A stretch of 48,001 nt of DNA, from contig QHTK01000060.1 of NCBI GenBank assembly GCA_003220795.1, forward strand, positions 1 through 48,001, read 5' to 3'. A program made the position numbers and the translations under genes. Below are positions 33,175 through 41,168 of this stretch, piece by piece. The notes under the pieces are model-generated. The model worked only from the letters and a program-made list of their open reading frames with translations, was not told where the DNA came from and made no database searches. The stretch is from Gemmatimonadota bacterium (GTDB lineage: Bacteria > Gemmatimonadota > Gemmatimonadetes > Gemmatimonadales > GWC2-71-9). Positions within the stretch are counted from its first letter, which is position 1. Every line of letters begins with the position of its first letter.

Positions 33175-34220
33175 CGTGCGTCGTCGTCGGGGCCGGCCTC
33201 ACCGGCCTGTCGGCCGCGTGGGAGCTGACCGGGGCGGGGACGGAGGTCGTCGTGCTCGAGAGCGAGCGGCGCGCGGGTGGCGTCGTTCTGACCGAGCGAC
33301 GCGACGGGTTCCTCGTCGAGGGCGGACCCGACGGATTCCTCGCGGCCGACGGCGACATTGAGGCTCTCGCCCGCGAGCTCGGGCTCGGCGACCGGCTGGT
33401 GGACCAGGTGGCCCGGGGCGCGACGCTCTGGACCGGTCACCGGCTCGAGCCGCTCGCCGAAGGGCGCGCCGCCGAGCTGCTCGGCATCCAGGGCGTGTCC
33501 GAGCGGGAGATCGACCGCGGATTCCGCAGCTTCGCAGGCGGCATGGCGGAGATCACCGAGGCGCTGGCCACGCAACTCGGTCCGATCCTCCGGACCACGC
33601 AGGGCGTGACCGGGATCGCGCCCACGGCGCGCGGCTGGCGGCTCGCCGTGACGGGGGGGGCCTCAGTCGAGGCGGACGGGGTCGTGCTCGCGCTGCCGAC
33701 GTGGGGCGCCGCGCGGCTGCTCGCCTCGATGGGGGTTGCCGCAGCCCGCGAGCTGGACGACGTAGTCTATGCGCCGAGCGTCACCGTGTCTCTCGCCTAT
33801 CGCTGCGATCAGCTGAACGGACGGCTCGAGGGGTCGGGCTTCGTCCGGGCGGCGGAGGCGCACGGAGCGGTGCGCGCCTGCACGTACGCGTGGCTCAAGT
33901 ACTCGGGCCGCGCGCCGTCGGGTTACGCCTTGCTGCGCGCATTTCTCGAACCGGCGGACGGCGACGCCGCGGCGCTCGCGCACGGCGAGCTGGCGACGTC
34001 GCTCGGGGTGTCGGGGAAACCGCTGTGGACCCGGGCCTTCCACTGGCGCCGCGGCCTGCCGCGCTACAAACCCGGCCACGCCGAGCGCGTCGCCCATGTG
34101 CGGGAGCAATTGGGTCGCCTCGCGCCGCTCGAGATCGCGGGCGCGGGGTTCGACGGCGCGGGGGTGTCGGCGTGCGTCAGGTCGGGGAGGGAAGCGGCGC
34201 GGCGGGTGCTGGGCCGCTAG
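33171..34220 (+). CDS. hemY: Coproporphyrinogen/protoporphyrinogen oxidase, unusually short
   Basis: 349 residues; the usual length is about 450-470. The N-terminal FAD site is VVVGAGLTGLSAAWEL (G7-x-G9-x-x-G12) with VVLESERRAGGVV. The C-terminal FAD region is present (LPRYKPGHAERVAHVREQL, then AGAGFDGAGVSACVRSGREAA). The central part jumps from WTGHRLEPLAEG to FRSFAGGMAEITEALA, so about 100 residues that normally form much of the substrate and membrane-binding region are missing. It is coupled to hemH by ATGA. Either a compact active form or a remnant with another role is possible. Confidence 0.85.
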   Translation: MTCVVVGAGLTGLSAAWELTGAGTEVVVLESERRAGGVVLTERRDGFLVEGGPDGFLAADGDIEALARELGLGDRLVDQVARGATLWTGHRLEPLAEGRAAELLGIQGVSEREIDRGFRSFAGGMAEITEALATQLGPILRTTQGVTGIAPTARGWRLAVTGGASVEADGVVLALPTWGAARLLASMGVAAARELDDVVYAPSVTVSLAYRCDQLNGRLEGSGFVRAAEAHGAVRACTYAWLKYSGRAPSGYALLRAFLEPADGDAAALAHGELATSLGVSGKPLWTRAFHWRRGLPRYKPGHAERVAHVREQLGRLAPLEIAGAGFDGAGVSACVRSGREAARRVLGR

Positions 34221-34226
34221 GACGTT

Positions 34227-36293
34227 CTAGCTGCCCAGCAATTCGTTCGCCCGTCTCACCACGTTCTCCACCGTGAGCCCCAGCTCCCGATAGATCCGCT
34301 GATACGGCGCCGACGCGCCGAACCGCTCGAGCCCGAGCACCACGCCGTGATCGCCCACCCAGCGATACCACGGCTGCGGCGCGGCGGCCTCCACCGCGAC
34401 CCGGGCGGGCACGGACGGCGGCAGCACGGCTTCGCGATACTCCCGCGGCTGGCTCGCGAAGAACTCCATGCAGGGCATGCTGACCACCCGTGCCGCGATC
34501 CCGGCGGCGGCGAGCTGCTGATGGGCGCCGAGCACGAGCTCCACCTCCGAGCCGCTCGCCAGCAGGATCACGGCGGGCTTTCCGCCCGGGGCGTCGGCCA
34601 GCACGTACCCACCCAGGCGCAGCCCGTTCGCGGGGGCGTAGCGGGCGCGGTCGATCACTGGGACCTTCTGCCGCGTGAACACGAGCGCGACCGGGCCGCC
34701 CGCGTGCCGGATCGCGGCGCGCCAGGCCTCCACCACCTCGGTCGCGTCGGCCGGCCGGATCACCGCCAGGTCGGGGATCGCCCGCAGGCCGGCCAGCTGC
34801 TCGATCGGCTGGTGGGTGGGCCCGTCCTCGCCGAGGCCGATCGAGTCGTGCGTGAAGACGTAGATCGCGGGCAGATGAGACAGCGCGGCCAGACGGATCG
34901 GCGGTCGCATGTAGTCGGAGAAGATCAGGAAGGTCGAGCCCACGGGCCGGACGCCGCCGTGCAGGGCGAGACCGTTCATGATCGCGCCCATGCCGTGCTC
35001 GCGCACGCCGAAGTGGATGTTGCGCCCGCCCCAGCTCCCCGCGGCGACATCGCCGCCGTTCTTGAATACCACGTTGGTGGAGGTCGCGAGGTCCGCCGAT
35101 CCGCCGATCAACTCGGGAAGGTTCGCGGCGAGCGCGCTCAGCACCTTGCCCGACGCCGCCCGCGTGGCCTGGGCGTCGGTGGTCGTGAAGCTGGGGAGCT
35201 GGGCGTCCCACGCCTCGGGGAGCCGGCCGGCGAGCCGCCGCTCGAGCTCTGCGGCGAGATCGGGGTGCGCCTTGCGATACGCGTCATAGCGCTGTTGCCA
35301 TTCCGTCTCGCAGCGCGCGCCGCGCTCGCGCCCGCGGCGCCACTGCTCGAGCGACTCGTCTGGGACATGGAACGGCTCGAGGCTGGGCCAGCCGAGTCGC
35401 TGCTTCGTGAGCTTCACCTCCTCGGCGCCGAGCGGCGCGCCGTGGGCCTCGGGCGTGTCCTGCCTGTGCGGGCTGCCGTAGGCGATGTGGGTGCGCACGA
35501 TCACGAGCGACGGCCGGTCGGTGACGCGTCGCGCGGCGGTGAACGCGGCGTCCAGCGCGCCCAGGTCGTTGCCGTCGGCGATCCGTTCCACGTGCCACCC
35601 GTAGCTCTCGAACCGGCGCGCGGTGTCGTCCGAGAACGTGAGATCGGTCTTGCCGTCGATCGTGATGCGGTTGTCGTCGTAGATCCCGATCAGCTTGCCT
35701 AGCTTCAGGTGCCCCGCGAGCGAGCACGCCTCGTGCGAGACGCCTTCCATCAGATCGCCGTCCGACGCGAGGAAATAGATCCAGTGGTCCACGATCGCGT
35801 GGCCGGGGCGATTGAAAACCGCCGCGAGGTGCGCCTCCGCCAGCGCCATGCCCACGGCGTTTCCGACGCCCTGGCCGAGTGGGCCGGTGGTCGCCTCGAC
35901 ACCCGGCGTGAGGCCGTGCTCGGAATGGCCGGGGGTGCGGCTCCCCCACTGGCGGAACTGTTTGATGTCGTCGAGCGAGAGGTCGTACCCGGTCAGATAG
36001 AGCACCGCGTAGAGCAGCATGCACGCGTGGCCCGCCGACAGGACGAAGCGATCACGCCCGAACCAGTCGGGGTTGGCCGGGTTGTAGCGCAGGTGCCGCT
36101 GCCACAACACGTAGGCGAGCGGCGCCAGCGCCATCGCCGTCCCCGGGTGGCCCGAGTCGGCCTGCTGTACCGCATCCATCGCGAGGGTGCGGACCGTGTT
36201 GATGCACAACTGGTCGAGCGAAGCGTCGCGGGCCTGGGGGCTGGGGGGAAGTGGCGCAGTGGCCCCGGTCGCCCGCGGCGGGGGGGTAGGCAT
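34227..36293 (-). CDS. tkt: Transketolase
   Basis: 688 residues from the ATG at 36293, which overlaps the stop of the preceding small gene by one base. Thiamine-diphosphate binding is shown by [21 protein letters not shown] and [45 protein letters not shown] and [21 protein letters not shown] are also typical. The enzyme moves two-carbon units between sugar phosphates in the pentose phosphate pathway. The first 22 residues are a Pro-rich low-complexity stretch encoded by a G-rich repeat (36235-36290) and are not part of the fold. Confidence 0.96.
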   Translation of the reverse strand: MPTPPPRATGATAPLPPSPQARDASLDQLCINTVRTLAMDAVQQADSGHPGTAMALAPLAYVLWQRHLRYNPANPDWFGRDRFVLSAGHACMLLYAVLYLTGYDLSLDDIKQFRQWGSRTPGHSEHGLTPGVEATTGPLGQGVGNAVGMALAEAHLAAVFNRPGHAIVDHWIYFLASDGDLMEGVSHEACSLAGHLKLGKLIGIYDDNRITIDGKTDLTFSDDTARRFESYGWHVERIADGNDLGALDAAFTAARRVTDRPSLVIVRTHIAYGSPHRQDTPEAHGAPLGAEEVKLTKQRLGWPSLEPFHVPDESLEQWRRGRERGARCETEWQQRYDAYRKAHPDLAAELERRLAGRLPEAWDAQLPSFTTTDAQATRAASGKVLSALAANLPELIGGSADLATSTNVVFKNGGDVAAGSWGGRNIHFGVREHGMGAIMNGLALHGGVRPVGSTFLIFSDYMRPPIRLAALSHLPAIYVFTHDSIGLGEDGPTHQPIEQLAGLRAIPDLAVIRPADATEVVEAWRAAIRHAGGPVALVFTRQKVPVIDRARYAPANGLRLGGYVLADAPGGKPAVILLASGSEVELVLGAHQQLAAAGIAARVVSMPCMEFFASQPREYREAVLPPSVPARVAVEAAAPQPWYRWVGDHGVVLGLERFGASAPYQRIYRELGLTVENVVRRANELLGS

Positions 36294-36607
36294 CACAACA
36301 GGCCCGACTTCGCGGCCTGCCATAAGCCGACCAGTCGGTCGAACCCGTTCACGAGCAGGTCCACCTGTTGGGGGCTGGGAGTCGACTTCGCCGCCGTCTT
36401 GAGGTCCTCGCAAATGCGCGGCATCTCGCGGCGGCCCTGCTTCGCGCTCTCGACGGCGATCTGCTCGAGAATGCCGAGGATCTGCTGGCGCACCGCGGCG
36501 TCATCGGGGACCTGCCAGAGGTAGTCGGCGAGCTGCTTACCGTCGGTGCACAGCTTGCCGAGCGCGTCCATCAGGGGCGGACGTCGCGGCGCTTTCGGAT
36601 CGCTCAT
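36293..36607 (-). CDS. Small helical protein coupled to transketolase, function unknown
   Basis: 104 residues, mainly amphipathic helices ([39 protein letters not shown]). No signal peptide, membrane helix or metal motif is present. The stop overlaps the transketolase ATG, so translation is coupled. I do not recognise the family; the four-helix pattern is reminiscent of histidine phosphotransfer folds, but no conserved HxxKG site is present. TAGATT lies nine bases before the ATG with no Shine-Dalgarno sequence. Confidence 0.7.
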   Translation of the reverse strand: MSDPKAPRRPPLMDALGKLCTDGKQLADYLWQVPDDAAVRQQILGILEQIAVESAKQGRREMPRICEDLKTAAKSTPSPQQVDLLVNGFDRLVGLWQAAKSGLL

Positions 36608-36638
36608 GGGCAGTCTAATCTAATCGCCACAATCCTGG

Positions 36639-36667
36639 TTGCCCGCATTCCCAATCCTCCCTAGCTT
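36639..36667 (+). promoter_or_regulatory. Promoter placed for a leaderless mRNA before the TolB-like gene
   Basis: TTGCCC at 36639-36644, a 17-base spacer and TAGCTT at 36662-36667. Nine bases separate the -10 from the ATG at 36677, and no ribosome site is present, so the mRNA would have almost no leader. Confidence 0.5.
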
Positions 36668-36676
36668 GCGAGTCCT

Positions 36677-37696
36677 ATGCCCCTGACCCTGGTGCTGGTG
36701 ATCGCGCTCACGCAAGGGTCGCTCGCGCCGGACTCGGGAGAGGTTCACCTTCGCAACCTGCGCCAGCTCACCTTCGGCGGGCAGAACGCCGAGGCGTATT
36801 TCTCCGCATCGGGACGGTTGCTGATCTTTCAGCGGCAAGGGCCCGACGAGCAGTGCGACCAGATGTATATGATGGGGACGGACGGGGGTGGGCTGCACCG
36901 GGTGTCCTCCGGGCGGGGACGCACCACGTGCGGCTACTTCTTCGATCAGGATCGGCGCATCTTCTATTCGAGCACCGAGCACGCCGGCGCGGCGTGCCCG
37001 CCGCGTCCCGACTACTCCCGCGGCTACGTCTGGGCCCTGTACGACTACGACATCTATACCGCCGACGCCGACGGCTCCGGCGCGCGCCGCCTGACGGCCA
37101 ACCCGGGATACGATGCGGAAGGGACGCTCTCGCCCGACGGGAAGACGATCGTGTTCACATCGCTGCGCGACGGCGACTTGGACATTTACACGATGCGCGT
37201 GGACGGCAGCGGTCTGCGGCGGCTCACGAGCGTGCTGGGCTACGACGGCGGGCCGTTTTTTTCGCCCGACGGTAAGCTGATCGTGTACCGCGCCTACCAT
37301 CCGCCCACGGCGGCCGATTCGGCCGAGTACCGCTCGCTGCTGGCGCAGCATCTGGTGCGCCCCCTCAAGATGGATCTCTGGGTGATGAACGCGGACGGGA
37401 GCGGCCAGCGGCAGGTGACGCACCTGCCGGGCGCGAGCTTCGCGCCGTATTTCCATCCTGACGGGAAGCGGATCATCTTCGCGTCGAATTACCGGAACCC
37501 CGAGTCGCGCAACTTCGACCTCTACCTCGTCGACCTGCGCGGCGGCGGGCTGGAGCAGGTCACGACCTCCCCCGAGTTCGATGCCTTCCCGATGTTCTCG
37601 CCCGACGGCCGGCGCCTCGTCTGGGCGTCGAACCGGCACGGCAGCGTGCCGCACGAGACCAACATCTTCATCGCCGACTGGGTGGAGCAGCCGTAG
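36677..37696 (+). CDS. TolB-like beta-propeller protein (PD40 repeats)
   Basis: 339 residues with a short N-terminal signal-like segment (PLTLVLVIALTQGSLA). PD40/WD40-like blades recur: LSPDGKTIVFTSLRDGDLDIYTMRVDGSGLRRLT, FSPDGKLIVYRAY, FHPDGKRIIFASN and FSPDGRRLVWASNRHGS are cores of at least four blades. Such proteins act in the periplasm as binding platforms. Two cysteines (TTCGYFF and AACPPRP) may form a disulfide. The stop overlaps the start of lepB by one base. Confidence 0.85.
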   Translation: MPLTLVLVIALTQGSLAPDSGEVHLRNLRQLTFGGQNAEAYFSASGRLLIFQRQGPDEQCDQMYMMGTDGGGLHRVSSGRGRTTCGYFFDQDRRIFYSSTEHAGAACPPRPDYSRGYVWALYDYDIYTADADGSGARRLTANPGYDAEGTLSPDGKTIVFTSLRDGDLDIYTMRVDGSGLRRLTSVLGYDGGPFFSPDGKLIVYRAYHPPTAADSAEYRSLLAQHLVRPLKMDLWVMNADGSGQRQVTHLPGASFAPYFHPDGKRIIFASNYRNPESRNFDLYLVDLRGGGLEQVTTSPEFDAFPMFSPDGRRLVWASNRHGSVPHETNIFIADWVEQP

Positions 37697-38406
37697 TGCG
37701 CGAGCAAATCCGCGCCTTCCGGTCGAAGCTCAAGGGATGGGACACCTCGATCGTCGTCGCGGTGGTCATCTGGATCGTGCTGCGATCGTACCTGATCGAG
37801 GCGTTCCGCATCCCGTCGGCGAGCATGGAAAACACCCTGCTCGTGGGGGACTTCCTGTTCGTCAACAAGGCGATCTACGGGGGCGCGCTCGAGATTCCGT
37901 TCACGGGACTCCGCTTCTTGCGGGTGCCGGGCTACGCCGAGCCCCGGCGGGACGGCATCGTCGTGTTCCGGTCGGTCGAAGACTCGACACCCAACCTGAA
38001 CATCGTGAAGCGGGTGATCGGCGAGGGAGGCGACACGCTCCAGATGGTGCACGACACGGTGTACCGCAACGGCCGCCGGCTGGAGGAGCCGTACGCGCTG
38101 CACCTGCTGGAGCAGACGCGAGAGCCGGATTTCCGCCTGGCGCAGATCCGCGCGTGGCAGTTGCCGCACTACGTCGGGCGGGACGCGGCGCATTACCATC
38201 CCACGACGCACGACTGGGGTCCGGTCGTGCTGTCCGCGGGGCATTTCTTCGTGATGGGCGACAACCGCGACGAGTCCTACGACAGCCGTTTCTGGGGCTT
38301 CCTGCCGCGGTCGCACATCGTCGGCAAGCCGGTCATCATCTATTTCAGCATCGCGACCGACCCGTTGCGCATCCGCTGGAACAGGATCTTGCGACGGCCG
38401 AAGTAA
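37696..38406 (+). CDS. lepB: Signal peptidase I
   Basis: 236 residues from a GTG. One N-terminal membrane helix (about 18-35) precedes the catalytic serine S43 (PSASMENTLLVGD) and the general base K105 (LNIVKRVIGEGGD). Box E is FFVMGDNRDESYDSRFWG. It removes signal peptides from exported proteins at the outer face of the inner membrane. An insertion of about 40 residues after the lysine box (EEPYALHLLEQTREPDFRLA) is common in larger bacterial LepB proteins. Confidence 0.95.
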   Translation: MREQIRAFRSKLKGWDTSIVVAVVIWIVLRSYLIEAFRIPSASMENTLLVGDFLFVNKAIYGGALEIPFTGLRFLRVPGYAEPRRDGIVVFRSVEDSTPNLNIVKRVIGEGGDTLQMVHDTVYRNGRRLEEPYALHLLEQTREPDFRLAQIRAWQLPHYVGRDAAHYHPTTHDWGPVVLSAGHFFVMGDNRDESYDSRFWGFLPRSHIVGKPVIIYFSIATDPLRIRWNRILRRPK

Positions 38407-38436
38407 ACCCAATCCGTAACGGTCTGCTCGCCGTAG
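38407..38436 (+). promoter_or_regulatory. ECF-type promoter before the third sigma operon
   Basis: ACCCAATCCG at 38407-38416 and CGCCGTAG at 38429-38436. CAATCC and CGTAG are 16 bases apart. Both blocks recur exactly, with the same spacing, at 39819-39848, while the bases between them do not match. This is the expected picture of one sigma factor's -35 and -10. Confidence 0.7.
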
Positions 38437-38486
38437 CATTCCAGGGTGCGTTGCGGAACTCCTCACGTGAGAACAAGTTCGAGCCC

Positions 38487-39071
38487 GTGGCCAGCCAATC
38501 TGACCGCGCGCTTGTGGAGCGCATGACGGCGCGCGACGACCGCGCGCTGGGCGAGCTGTACGATCGTCACGGCGCCACGCTGTACTCGTTGGCGGTCGCG
38601 ATCGCGCGGGAGCGGGCCGACGCCGAAGAGATCGTGGCGGATGCGCTCGGCCAGGCGTGGCGGACGGCGAGCCAGTTCGACCCCGGCCGCGGCAGCGTGG
38701 GGGCCTGGCTCGCCACCATCACCCGCTCGCGGGCCCTCGATCTGGTGCGCGCGCGCGGGCGGCGCGCCCGGGCGCTTGCGCGCGCGGCTGGCGAAAGCGG
38801 GGAGGGCCTCTCGGCACCGCTCGCGGCGGCCGACGCCCCGGAGCGCCGGGTCGAGCGGCAGGAGGCGCGACAGCTCGTGGGCCGGTCGCTCGCTGAGCTG
38901 CCGGAGCCGCAACGGCGCGTGATCGAGCTGGCGTACTTCACCGGGCTCACGCAGACCGAGATCGCGGCCGAGTTACGGGAGCCGTTGGGGACGGTCAAAA
39001 CGCGCATGCGGGCCGGTATGGAAAAGCTGCGCGACTCGCTCGCCCGGCTGCTCCCGAGAGAAGGACCATGA
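38487..39071 (+). CDS. ECF-family sigma factor (SigK-like)
   Basis: 194 residues from the GTG at 38487, chosen because it keeps the family-typical DRALVERMTARDDRALGELYDRHG N-terminus; an ATG at 38523 would remove part of it. Region 2 covers about residues 20-90 (LYSLAVAIARERADAEEIVADALGQAW) and region 4 about 135-188 (LPEPQRRVIELAYFTGLTQTEIAAELREPLGTVKTRMRA). It overlaps the anti-sigma gene by ATGA. The CAATCC-N16-CGTAG site upstream suggests autoregulation, and the same site lies before the DUF4331 operon. Confidence 0.92.
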   Translation: MASQSDRALVERMTARDDRALGELYDRHGATLYSLAVAIARERADAEEIVADALGQAWRTASQFDPGRGSVGAWLATITRSRALDLVRARGRRARALARAAGESGEGLSAPLAAADAPERRVERQEARQLVGRSLAELPEPQRRVIELAYFTGLTQTEIAAELREPLGTVKTRMRAGMEKLRDSLARLLPREGP

Positions 39072-39808
39072 CCGACCACCAGGGCTATCGTGAGCTCGCC
39101 GCGCCGTACGCGCTGGACGCCCTCGCCGCCGCGGAACGCACCGCCTTCGAGGAGCACCTCGCCGAATGCGCGGCGTGCCGCGCGGACGTACAGGCGTTCC
39201 GCGAGGCGGCGGCGGCGTTGGCCCTCGCCGCTCCGGCCGCGGCGCCTCCGCCGGGGCTACGGGAGCGCGTGCTGCGCGAGGCGCGCCGCGGACGGCCGCT
39301 CGCCGGGCGGCGCACCGCGTGGCCCTGGCTCGCGGCTGCCGCCGTGGTCGTCGCGGTCGCCGCGAGCTACGGCTACTGGCGAGAGCGCACGGCACGGGAC
39401 GAGATGAGCACCGTGCTCGTGGCGATGCGTGCGCGGCTCGACAGCGCCGACCGGCTCGTCGGGGCGATACTCGATTCCACGGTGGGCACCGCGGATCTGG
39501 CCGCCACCGGCAAGGCGCCCACGATGCGGCTCTATTGGAACCGCGCACGCGGTCTGGTCGTGCTGGCCGCCTTCGACCTCCCGCCCGCTCCGTCGGGCCG
39601 GACGTACCAGCTCTGGGCCATCAAGAAGGGGCAGAACCCCGTGAGCCTCGGCACGTTCAACACCGCCGCCGGCGGCCGGGCGGTCGTCACGCTCCCGGCA
39701 CCCGCCGGCCTGAAGCCCGACCTGAGCGCCGTGACGGAAGAGCCCGCGGGCGGCTCGCCGCAGCCCACCCAGCAGCCGTTCCTCGTGGGCACCTGGCAGG
39801 GGATCTAG
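39068..39808 (+). CDS. RskA-type anti-sigma factor with zinc-binding domain
   Basis: 246 residues. The N-terminal anti-sigma domain carries H30-x-x-x-C34-x-x-C37 (EEHLAECAACRAD). A transmembrane helix lies at about 84-104 (AWPWLAAAAVVVAVAASYGYW). A short coiled-coil precedes an RskA C-terminal domain (PSGRTYQLWAIKKGQNPVSLGTF). It should bind the sigma factor of the preceding gene at the membrane and release it after a signal. The C-terminal domain is of the same family as that of the protein at 13917-14504. Confidence 0.9.
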   Translation: MTDHQGYRELAAPYALDALAAAERTAFEEHLAECAACRADVQAFREAAAALALAAPAAAPPPGLRERVLREARRGRPLAGRRTAWPWLAAAAVVVAVAASYGYWRERTARDEMSTVLVAMRARLDSADRLVGAILDSTVGTADLAATGKAPTMRLYWNRARGLVVLAAFDLPPAPSGRTYQLWAIKKGQNPVSLGTFNTAAGGRAVVTLPAPAGLKPDLSAVTEEPAGGSPQPTQQPFLVGTWQGI

Positions 39809-39818
39809 GCAGCCGTCC

Positions 39819-39848
39819 ACCCAATCCGCTCGCGGTTCTCCGCCGTAG
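39819..39848 (+). promoter_or_regulatory. ECF-type promoter before the DUF4331 operon
   Basis: ACCCAATCCG at 39819-39828 and CGCCGTAG at 39841-39848, the same two blocks and spacing as at 38407-38436. A small inverted repeat (GTAGGT at 39845-39850, ACCTAC at 39857-39862) overlaps the expected transcript start, followed by GGAGG and the ATG at 39876. Confidence 0.72.
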
Positions 39849-39875
39849 GTAGGCAGACCTACAGCGGAGGACACC

Positions 39876-40607
39876 ATGCAGGACTTTACGCTCGCGCCGC
39901 GCGCGCGGCTCGCGTTCGCGGTCCTCGCCATCGCCGGTCTCGGCACGGCGAGCGTCATCAAGCTGGCGCGCGGCTCGGATCACCAGGACACGCCCGACGT
40001 CGAGCTCAATCCCGCGGCGGACATGACGGACGTGTACGCGTTCCCGGGCGCGTCGCCCGGCCGCACGGTCCTGGTGCTGAACAGTTGGGCCTTCATCACC
40101 CCGGCCCAGACTGGGAACACCTACTTCGACCCGAACCTCCTGTACCAGTTCAAGATCGACGACAACACCGACGGCGTCGAAGACAAGGTCATCCAGATCA
40201 CGTTCAATGGATCGGGCGCGGATCAGACGGTCGAGGTGCGCGGGCCCGTGGCGCCTCCCGTGCCGGGCGCGATGGGCAACCAGGTCGCGAAGGTGGCTCC
40301 CGCGGTGACCGGGAGAATCAACACGGTGCTCAGCAGCGCCGACGGCGTGCAGGTGTTCGCCGGCTGGCGCGATGATCCGTTCTTCATAGACCTGGAGCAG
40401 TTCTTCCGCATCCTGCCGGATCGGAAGCCCGTGACCGGCCCGCTCGCGCAGCTCCCGGACGCACCGACTGCGAGCGCGTTCCGCAACCCGGGCATCGATT
40501 ACGTGAAGGGGTTCAACGTACTGTCGATCGTCATCGAGCTACCCACAGCGCAGCTCACGGCGGGCGGCAACGCCAAGATCGGCGTCTGGGGCGCGATCAG
40601 CCGCTAG
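39876..40607 (+). CDS. DUF4331 family exported protein (N-terminal half of the family)
   Basis: 243 residues with an N-terminal hydrophobic signal or anchor (about 10-28). The family signature is SDHQDTPDVELNPAADMTDVYAF, followed by NTYFDPNLLYQFKIDDNTDGVEDKVIQITF and GWRDDPFFIDLEQFF. Full DUF4331 proteins are roughly twice as long; the C-terminal part appears as the separate next gene. The biochemical role of the family is unknown. A copy of the ECF-type promoter precedes it, and a good GGAGG site sets the start. Confidence 0.85.
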   Translation: MQDFTLAPRARLAFAVLAIAGLGTASVIKLARGSDHQDTPDVELNPAADMTDVYAFPGASPGRTVLVLNSWAFITPAQTGNTYFDPNLLYQFKIDDNTDGVEDKVIQITFNGSGADQTVEVRGPVAPPVPGAMGNQVAKVAPAVTGRINTVLSSADGVQVFAGWRDDPFFIDLEQFFRILPDRKPVTGPLAQLPDAPTASAFRNPGIDYVKGFNVLSIVIELPTAQLTAGGNAKIGVWGAISR

Positions 40608-40640
40608 ACGCCCCTCCATTTTCGACGCAAGGAGCAACCG

Positions 40641-41168
40641 ATGAAGCCTATTCATGCAGGGTTGGTCGGACTGGCTCTCCTGGCCGGGTGCAACAACGAC
40701 AACGTCATGGCCGCCACCGAGCGGGCGTACAATCAGATCCAGCGCCTCGGCAACCCGCTCGTGAGCGAGGTGTTCCTGGCCAAGCGGTCGCACCCCGTGC
40801 ACGGGGCTACCGGCCCCGCGCAGGACGTGGCGTTGATCAGCGCCGAGCTCAAGGCGTTCGTGGCGAACGTGGCCGGCCGGAACGCCACGGTGCAGAACAC
40901 GCTCGCGGCCGTGCTGTTGCCGGACGAGCTGATCATCCAGACCGACAAGGACGCCGCGAGCGCCGGGTGGCTTTCCTGGGCGCTCGCGAACGGGTGGGGC
41001 GGCCGGAAGCTCACCGACGGCGTCGTGGACGCGGGGCTGAGCGCGATCTTCGGCTCGTTACTCGACCCCAGCAACACCAGCCCCGGCCTCACCACCGACA
41101 ACGTCGCGGCGAACGACGTGGCGTTCGACGGCACGTTCCCGTACCTCGCGGCGCCGCACCTGCCGTGA
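40641..41168 (+). CDS. Lipoprotein corresponding to the C-terminal half of DUF4331
   Basis: 175 residues with a lipobox (GLALLAGC, cysteine at residue 18) and AAGGAG upstream. The segment YNQIQRLGNPLVSEVFLAKR matches the RLGNPLVNE motif of DUF4331 C-terminal parts. The family is thus split into an exported or anchored first part and a lipidated second part, which may reassemble on the membrane. The stop overlaps the TPR gene start by GTGA. Confidence 0.8.
   Translation: MKPIHAGLVGLALLAGCNNDNVMAATERAYNQIQRLGNPLVSEVFLAKRSHPVHGATGPAQDVALISAELKAFVANVAGRNATVQNTLAAVLLPDELIIQTDKDAASAGWLSWALANGWGGRKLTDGVVDAGLSAIFGSLLDPSNTSPGLTTDNVAANDVAFDGTFPYLAAPHLP

Noticed and set aside
36630..36676. A third CAATCC-type ECF promoter before the TolB-like gene
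   Set aside because: CAATCC occurs, but at the right spacing the second block reads CCTAT and runs into the start codon, so transcription would begin inside the gene.
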